A DNA stretch of 64,000 bases, from assembly GCF_000015245.1 (NCBI RefSeq), contig NC_008700.1, forward strand, positions 502,001 to 566,000. The letters are read 5' to 3'. Of this stretch, positions 8,328-15,976 are shown in pieces (the stretch's first letter is position 1; each line of letters starts with the position of its first letter). Source of the DNA: Shewanella amazonensis SB2B (GTDB taxonomy: Bacteria; Pseudomonadota; Gammaproteobacteria; Enterobacterales; Shewanellaceae). The position numbers were made by a program, and so were the translations under genes. The notes under the pieces are model-generated. The model saw only the letters and a list, made by a program, of their open reading frames with translations, searched no databases and was not told the origin of the DNA.

Positions 8328-8660
8328 TATTCATTTCCCTTGGGTAGAGGCAGATGCAGATTGCATTCGCCCGGTATACATGAGTGCCTGCTGGCCTCCG
8401 GCATTTTTGTGTCCGGTCCGGGTCGAAAAGCCAAGGCAATATAGGGAAAAAGTGCTTCGGGCTCAAACCCTTTTTTTACCGCGAAGCTCGGCCGTTTTTT
8501 CTCCATTTTATTTAACAAAATTATTATCTTATAAGCGATTTTTTGATGTTTTTTTACCTGTTGCATCGGATACAAACAGAGATAACGTCTTGATTTTGTG
8601 ACCTTGCTCCCTCCTGTGTCCCATTTTATCCACCGGCAAAAAGTCCTGGTTGACATAATA

Positions 8661-8675
8661 TGTCGCATTGCGACA
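8661..8675. promoter_or_regulatory. Palindromic operator in the nfeD-SPFH promoter region
   Basis: TGTCGCA-T-TGCGACA is a perfect 15-bp inverted repeat. It lies between a TTGACA hexamer at 8650-8655 and a TATAGT hexamer at 8686-8691, about 50 bases before the nfeD-like start. Placement across a likely promoter suggests a repressor site; the cognate regulator is unknown. The rest of 8328-8723 is a non-coding divergent promoter region, AT-rich near 8500-8560 on the tsx side. Confidence 0.5.
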
Positions 8676-8723
8676 AAACTGCTGTTATAGTCGGCACAAG
8701 GATGCTCTGCATTGGAGGGGGAG

Positions 8724-9191
8724 ATGGAGTTTTCTAATCCGGTACTGATATGGGCGGGGATTGGCGTAGTGCTGATGCTGGCCGAAGTCATAGTGCCAGG
8801 TGGCATAGTGATACTGCTCGGGGCTGCGTGCTTGGTGGTTTCGGGGGCGTTGGGACTGGGCCTGGTGGACGGTTTCATCCAGAGCATGACGCTGTGGTTT
8901 ATCGCGTCCATGGTATTGCTGCTTGGCTTTCGTCATATTACCCAGCGTCTGGTGGGGGGAGACTCCCATGTAGACAACACAGATGAGGCGCTGGATATCT
9001 ATAACCAGACTGCGCTGGTCAAGGCCGACATAGGGCCGGGTGAAAAGGCCGGCAGGGTGGAGTTTCAGGGAGCCGATTGGCCTGCTCTGGGTGATGGCAC
9101 TCTGATCCCGAGTGGCACCCAGGTACGGGTGATCTGCAGGGAAAACATTTCTTTGATTGTTGAGGCGCTTCCTGCGCAGCACATCGTCTGA
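8724..9191 (+). CDS. NfeD-like membrane protein, short form (YbbK type)
   Basis: A 155-residue protein: hydrophobic N-terminal half with three to four membrane helices (residues about 6-75; FSNPVLIWAGIGVVLMLAE, GGIVILLGAACLVVSG) and a C-terminal OB-fold domain (TALVKADIGPGEKAGRVEFQGADWPAL...IPSGTQVRVICRENISLIVEAL). That is the NfeD1b form that pairs with SPFH/stomatin-type proteins. The ATG at 8724 has GGAGG five bases upstream; the TTG at 8712 is rejected. It is the first gene of an operon with two SPFH genes 18 and 12 bases apart and is likely to form a membrane microdomain or membrane-protein quality-control complex with them. Confidence 0.9.
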   Translation: MEFSNPVLIWAGIGVVLMLAEVIVPGGIVILLGAACLVVSGALGLGLVDGFIQSMTLWFIASMVLLLGFRHITQRLVGGDSHVDNTDEALDIYNQTALVKADIGPGEKAGRVEFQGADWPALGDGTLIPSGTQVRVICRENISLIVEALPAQHIV

Positions 9192-9209
9192 TTTTGCAAG
9201 GAGGGAACC

Positions 9210-10124
9210 ATGTTGCTGTTAACCATAGCTTTTCTTTTTATTCTTTTCATTTTGTACAAGTTGATGCTCATCGTTCAAATGCGGGAAGTGGCCGTGATTG
9301 AGCGTCTCGGTAAATTTCGCACTGTGCTGGAGCCGGGGTTTCACTTCCTGATCCCCTTTGTCGATCGGGTTGCATACCGCCATGACACCCGTGAGCAAGT
9401 GTTGGATGTACCGGCCCAAAGCTGTATCTCCAAGGACAATACCCAGCTGGAGGTTGATGGTCTGGTGTATCTCAAGGTGATGGACGGCAAGCTGGCGAGC
9501 TACGGGATTGAAGATTATCGCCTTGCCGCGGTAAACCTGGCTCAAACCACCATGAGATCGGAAATTGGTAAGCTCACCCTGAGCGAAACCTTTTCTGAGC
9601 GTGACCGCCTGAACGAGTCCATAGTGCGCGAAATCGATAAGGCCTCTGAGCCTTGGGGCATCAAGGTGTTGCGCTACGAGATTAAAAACATCACACCTTC
9701 AAGGCATGTGATCCACACCCTTGAGAAACAGATGGAAGCCGAGCGTCGCAAGCGCGCCGAGATTACTCTGGCCAATGCCGAAAAGGCGGCGATGATCAAC
9801 CTCTCAGAAGGTGAGCGCCAGGAAGCTATTAACCTTTCGGAAGGGGAAAAACAGAAGCGTATCAACGAGGCCAAGGGCACAGCGGCTGAAATCGCCATCA
9901 TCGCCCGCGCCAAAGCCGAGGGCATGGGCATGGTATCCAGTGCGCTGGCGGTGCAGGGCGGAACCAAAGCCATGAATATGCAGCTCAAAGAGCAGTTTAT
10001 TAAACAGATAGGCGAAGTGATGAAGAATGCCGAAGTCTCTGTGGTGCCGGCGGAGCTGGCGAAGATGGAAGGCTTTTTCGAAGGCATGGACAAAGTCAGC
10101 CATGCGCTGACTGGTAAGGTATAA
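9210..10124 (+). CDS. SPFH/stomatin-like membrane protein (QmcA-like), first paralog
   Basis: A 304-residue protein with one N-terminal membrane helix (LLLTIAFLFILFILYKLMLI), then the SPFH (Band 7) domain (EVAVIERLGKFRTVLEPGFHFLIPFVDRVAYRHDTREQVLDVP...) and a long coiled coil with repeated SEGE/EAIN units around residues 180-235, ending in a short C-terminal domain. Such proteins form large oligomeric cages in the inner membrane, as QmcA and HflKC do, and scaffold proteases and lipid domains. It lies between the NfeD-like gene and a second SPFH gene. GGAGG precedes the start. Confidence 0.92.
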   Translation: MLLLTIAFLFILFILYKLMLIVQMREVAVIERLGKFRTVLEPGFHFLIPFVDRVAYRHDTREQVLDVPAQSCISKDNTQLEVDGLVYLKVMDGKLASYGIEDYRLAAVNLAQTTMRSEIGKLTLSETFSERDRLNESIVREIDKASEPWGIKVLRYEIKNITPSRHVIHTLEKQMEAERRKRAEITLANAEKAAMINLSEGERQEAINLSEGEKQKRINEAKGTAAEIAIIARAKAEGMGMVSSALAVQGGTKAMNMQLKEQFIKQIGEVMKNAEVSVVPAELAKMEGFFEGMDKVSHALTGKV

Positions 10125-10136
10125 GGAGAGCCACAG

Positions 10137-11069
10137 ATGCAACTAGCAGTGAACGAAGACCTGATCGTGATGGCGATTTGGGGACTTATCTTCTTTATCT
10201 TTATTATCAAGCTGTTCCAGTCTATTCGTCTGGTGCCAACCAAGTCGGCATATATAGTCGAGCGACTGGGCAAATACCATTCAACTCTGGATGCGGGCTT
10301 TCACGCCTTGATCCCCTTTGTGGATAAAGTTGCCTATGTTCATGATCTGAAAGAGGAGACTATCGACGTGCCACCGCAGGAGTGTTTCTCCAGTGATGAG
10401 GTCAAGGTCGAAGTCGATGGTGTTATCTATATTTCGGTGGTGGATCCGGTGAAAGCGAGCTATGGCGTGACCGACTATCGCTATGCGGCTATTCAGTTGG
10501 CCCAAACCACCACCCGCTCTGTCATTGGTACTCTGGAGTTGGACCGTACCTTTGAAGAGCGTGACGTTATAAGTGCCAAGGTAGTTGAAGTGCTGGATCA
10601 GGCAGGTGCTCTCTGGGGTATCCGCGTGCATCGTTATGAAATTAAAAATATCCAGCCACCTGAAACCGTGAAAAACGCCATGGAAATGCAGGTGAACGCA
10701 GAACGTGAGCGCAGGGCCTTGCTGGCAAAGAGTGAGGGTGACAAACAGGCCAAGATTAACCGCTCTGAAGGTATCAAGGCCGAAACTATCAACCGTTCTG
10801 AGGGTGAGATGCAAAAACGCATCAACGAAGCAGAAGGTAAGGCCGAAGAAATCCTCGCCATCGCCAGGGCCACTGCAGAGTCCATTGAACGCCTGGCCGA
10901 AGTGATTTCCGCTCCCGGTGGCCAGAATGCCCTGCGTTTACAACTGGGTGAGCAGTACCTGACGCAGCTTAAAGGCCTGGGACAGCAGGGCAGCCGTGTT
11001 GTGGTACCCGCCAATATGGTGAACTTTGATCAGTGGATGGACGCCATGGGCTTGAAAGAGCAGCGTTAA
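10137..11069 (+). CDS. SPFH/stomatin-like membrane protein, second paralog
   Basis: A 310-residue paralog of the preceding protein with the same plan: N-terminal helix (about residues 10-29), Band 7 domain (SAYIVERLGKYHSTLDAGFHALIPFVDKVAYVHDLKEETIDVP), coiled coil with four SEG repeats (KSEGDKQAK, RSEGIKAET, RSEGEMQKR, EAEGKAEE) and a C-terminal FDQWMDAMG tail. The two proteins are clearly related but far from identical, so this is an old duplication that may give a hetero-oligomer, as with HflK and HflC. An AAGGAGA ribosome binding site lies in the 12-base gap between the genes. Confidence 0.92.
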   Translation: MQLAVNEDLIVMAIWGLIFFIFIIKLFQSIRLVPTKSAYIVERLGKYHSTLDAGFHALIPFVDKVAYVHDLKEETIDVPPQECFSSDEVKVEVDGVIYISVVDPVKASYGVTDYRYAAIQLAQTTTRSVIGTLELDRTFEERDVISAKVVEVLDQAGALWGIRVHRYEIKNIQPPETVKNAMEMQVNAERERRALLAKSEGDKQAKINRSEGIKAETINRSEGEMQKRINEAEGKAEEILAIARATAESIERLAEVISAPGGQNALRLQLGEQYLTQLKGLGQQGSRVVVPANMVNFDQWMDAMGLKEQR

Positions 11070-11119
11070 CCTTAAGCGCGCAGCGTTATAAAGTGAGGCG
11101 CTGCGCAGGAAATAACATG

Positions 11120-11154
11120 AAGGTTCTCCCTGCCCGGGGAGGACCTTTTTTATT
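11120..11154 (+). terminator. Terminator of the nfeD-SPFH operon
   Basis: An interrupted stem AAGGTTCTCCC / GGGGAGGACCTT with a TGCCC loop is followed by a T-rich tract. A second GC-rich hairpin (GCGCAGCG/CGCTGCGC) lies just upstream at about 11079-11107. Confidence 0.75.
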
Positions 11155-11383
11155 TGGGGCCTATAGTTAAGTAATAGCGAATAGAGACGTCAGCCAGCAT
11201 CGCACCGGCAGTTAGCCTCTGGTACAGGTGCCTTTCGTCATCAGGCAAATCAAGGGTGCAGAGCCGTTTTAACACATCCTCTATGGGAACCCTCTTCACA
11301 TCCGAGGCAATGGACCGCCGACGACCCGTGACGAACAGCCACAGGCAGTGGCGGTTTGAACAGCGGGCTATGACCCTGTCCAT
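11150..11383 (-). CDS. Hypothetical small protein (uncertain)
   Basis: A 77-residue ORF divergent from the homocysteine methyltransferase gene, with only a weak Shine-Dalgarno sequence. It is the only open frame in a gap of about 330 bases. The second half (VPIEDVLKRLCTLDLPDDERHLYQRLTAGAMLADVSIRYYLTIG) looks like folded protein, whereas the N-terminal part is Arg-rich and Cys-rich. No family was recognised. Its end abuts the T run of the SPFH operon terminator. It could be spurious. Confidence 0.35.
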   Translation of the reverse strand: MDRVIARCSNRHCLWLFVTGRRRSIASDVKRVPIEDVLKRLCTLDLPDDERHLYQRLTAGAMLADVSIRYYLTIGPK

Positions 11384-11398
11384 TTCTCAGAGGTGTTT

Positions 11399-12343
11399 AT
11401 GGGTATCTATCGCACCCAACTGCCACAACTTGATGGCGGCGTATTCCTCACCGATGGTGGTATCGAGACCACCCTGATATTCCATGAAGGGTTTGAACTG
11501 CCTTACTTTGCAGCCTTCGAGCTGCTGAAAACTCCCCAGGGGCGAGATGCCTTAACTCACTACTTTGTGACCTACGTGAAATTGGCCGGATTATTTGACA
11601 CCGGTTTTATTCTCGAAAGCCCAACCTGGCGTGCCAGCAGTGATTGGGGGGCGCTATTGGGTTACACGAAAGAGACCCTGGCCCAGGCGAACCGTGAGGC
11701 GATAGCGCTGCTTGAAGTCATACGTGAGGCACATTCTGGGCGTCTGCCTGTCGTCGTCAGTGGTTGTATCGGCCCCCGTTTTGACGGCTATCTGCCAGAC
11801 AAAAGCATGACGGCAGAGGACGCCAGGCATTACCACAGCATCCAGATTGAGACCCTCGCCTCCACCTCTGCTGACATGATCTGTGCTTTGACCCTGAATC
11901 GTGTTGAAGAAGCCATCGGCATAGTGGAAGCCGCGAGGGAAGCGGCCATGCCCGTGGTGATTTCATTCACCCTCGAGACTGACGGCCGCTTACCCACAGG
12001 GCAAAGTCTGGGTGATGCCGTGGTGCAGGTGGATGAAGCCACCGCAGGCTATGCCGCGTATTTTATGATTAATTGCGCCCATCCGAGTCATCTGGAGACA
12101 GTGCCACAAGATGCGCCCTGGCTTGCAAGGGTGAAAGGATTTCGCGCCAACGCATCGTCCCTAAGCCACGCCGAGCTAAACGACGCCACGACTCTGGACG
12201 ATGGAGATCCCCATCAGTTGGGGCAGCAGTATGCGAGCTTGATGTCGACCAGGCTTAAGGGACTGAATGTGCTGGGAGGTTGCTGTGGTACAGATCATCG
12301 TCATTTGGAACAGATAGCCAAGGCATGCATTAAGCCAAGATGA
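11399..12343 (+). CDS. Homocysteine S-methyltransferase family protein
   Basis: A 314-residue protein with the Pfam S-methyl_trans barrel: LTDGGIETTLIF at the N-terminus, SGCIGPRFDGY, FMINCAHPSH with the first zinc-ligand Cys, and GGCCGTDHRHLEQIA with the vicinal Cys pair completing a Cys3 zinc site. Members (MmuM/YagD, BHMT, MetH N-domain) transfer methyl from S-methylmethionine, SAM or betaine to homocysteine, giving methionine. Single-domain form and length resemble MmuM. No S-methylmethionine permease is adjacent, so the methyl donor is not certain. Start at ATG 11399 with GAGG 5 bases upstream, in preference to GTG 11393. Confidence 0.88.
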   Translation: MGIYRTQLPQLDGGVFLTDGGIETTLIFHEGFELPYFAAFELLKTPQGRDALTHYFVTYVKLAGLFDTGFILESPTWRASSDWGALLGYTKETLAQANREAIALLEVIREAHSGRLPVVVSGCIGPRFDGYLPDKSMTAEDARHYHSIQIETLASTSADMICALTLNRVEEAIGIVEAAREAAMPVVISFTLETDGRLPTGQSLGDAVVQVDEATAGYAAYFMINCAHPSHLETVPQDAPWLARVKGFRANASSLSHAELNDATTLDDGDPHQLGQQYASLMSTRLKGLNVLGGCCGTDHRHLEQIAKACIKPR

Positions 12344-12367
12344 TCGTGGAATGATATAGACAGGGGA

Positions 12368-12439
12368 TTATCTGGTGAGGTTAACCAAGAGATAGAGGCT
12401 TGTGGCGATAAGGACGATTAATAGCAGAGCCAACAACAT
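12368..12439 (-). CDS. Candidate 23-residue single-pass membrane microprotein
   Basis: An ORF of 23 codons encoding a short Met, a nearly unbroken run of Leu, Ile, Val and Ala (LLALLLIVLIATSLYLLV) and a polar NLTR tail, i.e. one membrane helix with a positive C-terminus. GGGAGA lies about 8 bases before the ATG. It lies 18 bases downstream of another small ORF on the same strand and downstream of the wHTH-receiver regulator gene, so it may be cotranscribed. Small membrane peptides of this kind often modulate a larger membrane protein, but no partner is visible. Too short for certainty from one sequence. Confidence 0.45.
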   Translation of the reverse strand: MLLALLLIVLIATSLYLLVNLTR

Positions 12440-12457
12440 AGCCTTCGTCTCCCAATA

Positions 12458-12598
12458 TCAGCGATGAAGAGGTGGGTTGGCGGCGCCCTGGTCATCCATG
12501 ACCATGGTAGAAAACTGGCTCGACTCCAGTTTCTTCCACTGCGGGCGCCATCTTGAAGGGTTCTCCCAATCCCCTTTGTGCCGGGACAACGCTTGCAA
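12458..12598 (-). CDS. Candidate small protein, 46 residues (TTG start) or remnant
   Basis: The frame reads QALSRHKGDWENP, SRWRPQWKKLESS, QFSTMVMDDQGAAN, PPLHR and stop, a composition more like real protein than chance. The open frame extends further upstream (to about 12675) without any ATG or GTG; TTG at 12598 is the only start-like codon. It may therefore be a decayed or frameshifted gene. It precedes the 23-residue membrane ORF by 18 bases. No family was recognised. Confidence 0.3.
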   Translation of the reverse strand: MQALSRHKGDWENPSRWRPQWKKLESSQFSTMVMDDQGAANPPLHR

Positions 12599-12688
12599 TA
12601 GGCGCTGACGTCGGACACCAAGGTTATAGCATTCGTTGTTGCTGAAACGGGTTTGAAACTTTGTGAATTTTTTTGAATCTATTTTAAA

Positions 12689-13582
12689 TCAATTGCTTGT
12701 GTCGGTTTTTGTGAGCGGGGTATTCCGTTCGTCTTCACGGGGCGCTGTCGATTTTATGCCCCAGTTGACCCGTTCAAGCAGGGCAAACAGGGCCGTTTCA
12801 TCCACGGCCACGCCCTGTGCGCCATGTTCCAGCACCAATTGTCGCTGGGCATCGGACGGTAATATGGTGTACAGAAAAAACGGCGTTTGGTCACCGCTTT
12901 GTCTGAGGCTTTCCACCAGTTTCAGTCCGGCCAGGGAATCATCAGAGCGCCCCATATCTGAAATCACCGCATCGTAGCGATACATGGACAGTAACATCAG
13001 AGCTTCTTCAGTACTCAGCGTGGTATAGACAGCGATATTGGCATCCCTGAGTCTGGCTATTTCGGCAGTGTTGTTTTCGGGATGATCGTCCACCCAAAGA
13101 ATGCGACCTTTGACATTGGCAGGCTCACCTATCAACAACCCCTGGGGAGATTGGCCCACATACTGCACAATCGCGGCCACCAACAGTGAGGCTGCCAATG
13201 CCGCCCAGGCCAAAGGACGGGTTTTGGGAACGCGGACCGCGCCGGTGTTGCTGTCCTGGACATGACTTTGGAGTTTGGCGGCCAGTTCTGGCTCAAGCCG
13301 GTAACCCCGGCCGTGGAGTGTTTGAATGACCGACTCTTCCATGCCGGCATCTTTGAGCAATTTACGGGCATCGGAGATAAGCCGGGTGACCGACCAGCTG
13401 CTGACGACCGTATTTGGCCACAGCTTTTCCAGCAAAGCGCTGGTTTCCAAGGGCTCAGGATAGGATTCAATCAGCAGCTGAAACAACATCAGAGTGCGTT
13501 CATCGCACTGAAGCTTGCATCCTTTGTACGTCAGGCTGCGTCCCTGCACATCCAATGTGAGTGGATAGAGTGAATAGATCAT
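12689..13582 (-). CDS. Membrane-anchored wHTH regulator with C-terminal receiver-like domain
   Basis: A 297-residue protein with an unusual order of domains. Residues 5-96 form an OmpR/CadC-type winged helix (LMLFQLLIESYPEPLETSAL, SVTRLISDARKLLKD, IQTLHGRGYRLEPEL). Residues about 123-143 are one membrane helix preceded by positive residues (VPKTRP), as in CadC and ToxR. Residues 160-272 look like a response-regulator receiver: ILWVDDHPENN (acidic pair D165/D166), AVISDMGRSDD (acceptor D209), FFLYT (T239), but the conserved Lys is not seen where expected (GAQGVAVDE). By the positive-inside rule the receiver would be periplasmic, which would be odd. It is divergent from uvrD. Ligand and targets are unknown. 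Confidence 0.82.
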   Translation of the reverse strand: MIYSLYPLTLDVQGRSLTYKGCKLQCDERTLMLFQLLIESYPEPLETSALLEKLWPNTVVSSWSVTRLISDARKLLKDAGMEESVIQTLHGRGYRLEPELAAKLQSHVQDSNTGAVRVPKTRPLAWAALAASLLVAAIVQYVGQSPQGLLIGEPANVKGRILWVDDHPENNTAEIARLRDANIAVYTTLSTEEALMLLSMYRYDAVISDMGRSDDSLAGLKLVESLRQSGDQTPFFLYTILPSDAQRQLVLEHGAQGVAVDETALFALLERVNWGIKSTAPREDERNTPLTKTDTSN

Positions 13583-13696
13583 CTTGGCGAAAGGTTCATC
13601 TCAATGATTGGCGTTTGCAGCTCTATCATAGCCACAGTTTCAGGCATTTGCCCAGCCCAACTCTCAGGGGCAATTCCACCCATTGCCGCAGGCTTC

Positions 13697-13705
13697 TGAT
13701 ATAAT
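13697..13705 (+). promoter_or_regulatory. Extended -10 promoter of uvrD
   Basis: TGATATAAT is a perfect extended -10 element (TGn plus TATAAT) 27 bases before the uvrD start; no good -35 hexamer is at the right distance, which suits an extended -10 promoter. No LexA box was seen near it. Confidence 0.65.
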
Positions 13706-13731
13706 GCCGCCTCGACTTTTGGGAGGCATGA

Positions 13732-15897
13732 ATGGACGTTTCTTTTTTGCTGGATGGCCTGAACGATAAGCAGCGCGAAGCCGTGGCTGCACCCCAGTCC
13801 AGCATGCTGGTGTTGGCCGGTGCCGGCAGTGGCAAGACCCGGGTGTTAACCCACCGAATCGCCTGGCTGTTGCAGGTGGAGAACCAGAGTCCCTATTCGA
13901 TATTGGCGGTAACCTTCACCAACAAGGCCGCGGCCGAAATGCGTGAGCGGGTCGAAAAAATCGTTGGTCACAATACCGGTCGCATGTGGATAGGTACTTT
14001 CCACGGCCTGGCCCATCGCCTGCTGCGCACCCACTGGCAGGACGCAGGTCTGCCACAAAGTTTCCAGATCATGGACTCAGACGATCAGCAGCGTCTGCTG
14101 AAACGCATTCTCAAGAGCATGAATCTGGATGAAAAACAGTATCCACCGCGTCTGGTTGCCGGGTATATCAACGGCAAAAAAGATCAGGGACTGCGCCCAG
14201 CCCATATAGACGCAGGTCCATTCCCTATGGAGCAAAAGCTGCTGGAACTGTACCGTATCTATCAGGACAGTTGTGACCGGGCTGGCTTGGTGGACTTTGC
14301 TGAAATCCTGCTGCGTGCCCATGAGCTTTGGCTCAATAAACCCCATCTGCTGGCCCACTATCAGGACAGATTCCGCCATATTCTGGTGGACGAGTTTCAG
14401 GATACCAACGCCATTCAGTACGCCTGGATCCGGGTGCTGGCCGGCAACACGGCAAATGTGATGATTGTGGGGGATGATGACCAGTCGATTTATGGCTGGC
14501 GCGGCGCCCAGATTGAAAACCTGCATCGCTTTTTGCAGGACTTCCCCGGCGCCAAGACCATACGCCTGGAGCAAAATTACCGCTCCACCGGCAATATTCT
14601 CAAGGCCTCCAACGAACTTATCGCCAACAACCCCGACCGTATGGGCAAGGAGTTGTGGACCGAAGACAAGGATGGCGAGCCAATCTCCCTCTACTGCGCC
14701 TTTAACGAGATGGACGAGGCCCGCTTTATTGTCGGCCGCATCAGCGACTGGCAGGACAAGGGCGGCATGCTCGGTGAGTGCGCCATTCTGTACCGTTCCA
14801 ACGCCCAGTCACGGGTGCTGGAAGAGGCCTTGCTCCACAAGGGAATGCCCTATCGTATCTATGGTGGCCTGCGCTTCTTCGAACGGCAGGAAATCAAGGA
14901 TGCCATGGGCTATCTGCGCCTTATCTCCAACCGCGACGACGATGCTGCTTTTGAGCGTGTGGTCAATACGCCGGCCCGAGGCATAGGTGAGCGAACCCTG
15001 GATATTTTGCGCAGTACCGCCCGCAAAGAGCAGCTGACCCTGTGGCAGACCTCGCTGCGTCTGCTCGAGGAAAAGGTGCTGTCGGGCCGCGCTGCCAATG
15101 CGGTGAAAGGCTTTTTGGATTTGATAGTCCAGCTTCGAAGCGACACCGACGAGTTGCCGCTCTACCGCGTGGCAGATCATGTGATTCAGCACTCAGGGCT
15201 TAAGGCCATGTACGAGGCCGAAAAGGGCGAAAACGCTCAGGCCCGGGTAGAAAACCTTGAGGAACTGGTCACGGCCGCCCGCAGCTTTGAGATGCCGGAA
15301 GAGCTGGAAGACATGGGCGAACTCAATGCCTTTTTGTCCCATGCGGCACTGGAGGCGGGGGAAGGTCAGGCCGATGCCCACACAGATGCTGTGCAACTGA
15401 TGACGCTGCACTCCGCCAAGGGACTGGAATTCCCCATGGTGTTTATGGCCGGGGTGGAAGAAGGCATATTCCCCAGTAAGCTGGCTCTGGAGGAGGGCGA
15501 CCGCCTCGAAGAGGAGCGCCGCCTGTGCTATGTGGGTATGACCCGGGCAATGCAAAAGCTTTATATCACCTATGCCGAGTCACGCCGTATCTATGGCCGC
15601 GAAGACTATGCCAGACCCTCGCGCTTTATCCGCGAAATTCCCCCCGAGTATGTGGAAGAGATTCGCCTTAAAGCCCAGGTCTCGGCGCCACTGGTGGCCA
15701 ATCGTTTTGCCCATGCACAGCAAACCTTTAATGATTCCGGCTTAAAGATTGGCGGCCGGGTACGGCACTTTAAGTTTGGTGAAGGCACTGTCACCAACTA
15801 CGAGGGCAGTGGCCCCCAGGCGAGGGTACAGGTGCAGTTTGACGATTTCGGCAGCAAATGGCTGGTGGTCAGCTACGCCAAGCTGGAATCCCTGTGA
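13732..15897 (+). CDS. uvrD: DNA helicase II (UvrD)
   Basis: A 721-residue superfamily 1A 3'-5' DNA helicase, the same length as E. coli UvrD (720). Motifs in order: VLAGAGSGKTRVLTHR (Walker A, about residues 24-39), LVDEFQDTNAIQY (motif II), VGDDDQSIYGWRGA (III), QNYRST (IV), LMTLHSAKGLEFPMVF (V) and RRLCYVGMTRA (VI). The C-terminal region ends with a Tudor-like segment (VRHFKFGEGTVTNYEG...), as UvrD has. It unwinds DNA in nucleotide excision repair and mismatch repair and strips RecA. GGGAGG lies 5 bases before the ATG. No SOS box was seen, unlike in E. coli. Confidence 0.97.
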   Translation: MDVSFLLDGLNDKQREAVAAPQSSMLVLAGAGSGKTRVLTHRIAWLLQVENQSPYSILAVTFTNKAAAEMRERVEKIVGHNTGRMWIGTFHGLAHRLLRTHWQDAGLPQSFQIMDSDDQQRLLKRILKSMNLDEKQYPPRLVAGYINGKKDQGLRPAHIDAGPFPMEQKLLELYRIYQDSCDRAGLVDFAEILLRAHELWLNKPHLLAHYQDRFRHILVDEFQDTNAIQYAWIRVLAGNTANVMIVGDDDQSIYGWRGAQIENLHRFLQDFPGAKTIRLEQNYRSTGNILKASNELIANNPDRMGKELWTEDKDGEPISLYCAFNEMDEARFIVGRISDWQDKGGMLGECAILYRSNAQSRVLEEALLHKGMPYRIYGGLRFFERQEIKDAMGYLRLISNRDDDAAFERVVNTPARGIGERTLDILRSTARKEQLTLWQTSLRLLEEKVLSGRAANAVKGFLDLIVQLRSDTDELPLYRVADHVIQHSGLKAMYEAEKGENAQARVENLEELVTAARSFEMPEELEDMGELNAFLSHAALEAGEGQADAHTDAVQLMTLHSAKGLEFPMVFMAGVEEGIFPSKLALEEGDRLEEERRLCYVGMTRAMQKLYITYAESRRIYGREDYARPSRFIREIPPEYVEEIRLKAQVSAPLVANRFAHAQQTFNDSGLKIGGRVRHFKFGEGTVTNYEGSGPQARVQVQFDDFGSKWLVVSYAKLESL

Positions 15898-15976
15898 GCC
15901 CAAGGGCAAAGATGCCAGAGCAAAACACAAAAGATAACAACCGCGCGATGACCCCAAATGGGGACAAGGAAAGACA

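Noticed and set aside
8327..8911. 194-codon minus-strand ORF upstream of the Tsx-like gene
   Set aside because: It overlaps the divergent promoter region and the nfeD-like gene and has no family features.
12418..12621. 67-codon minus-strand ORF starting with TTG
   Set aside because: Another frame of the same stretch has more protein-like composition and ends just before the membrane peptide; this one ends in a run of Cys and Trp.
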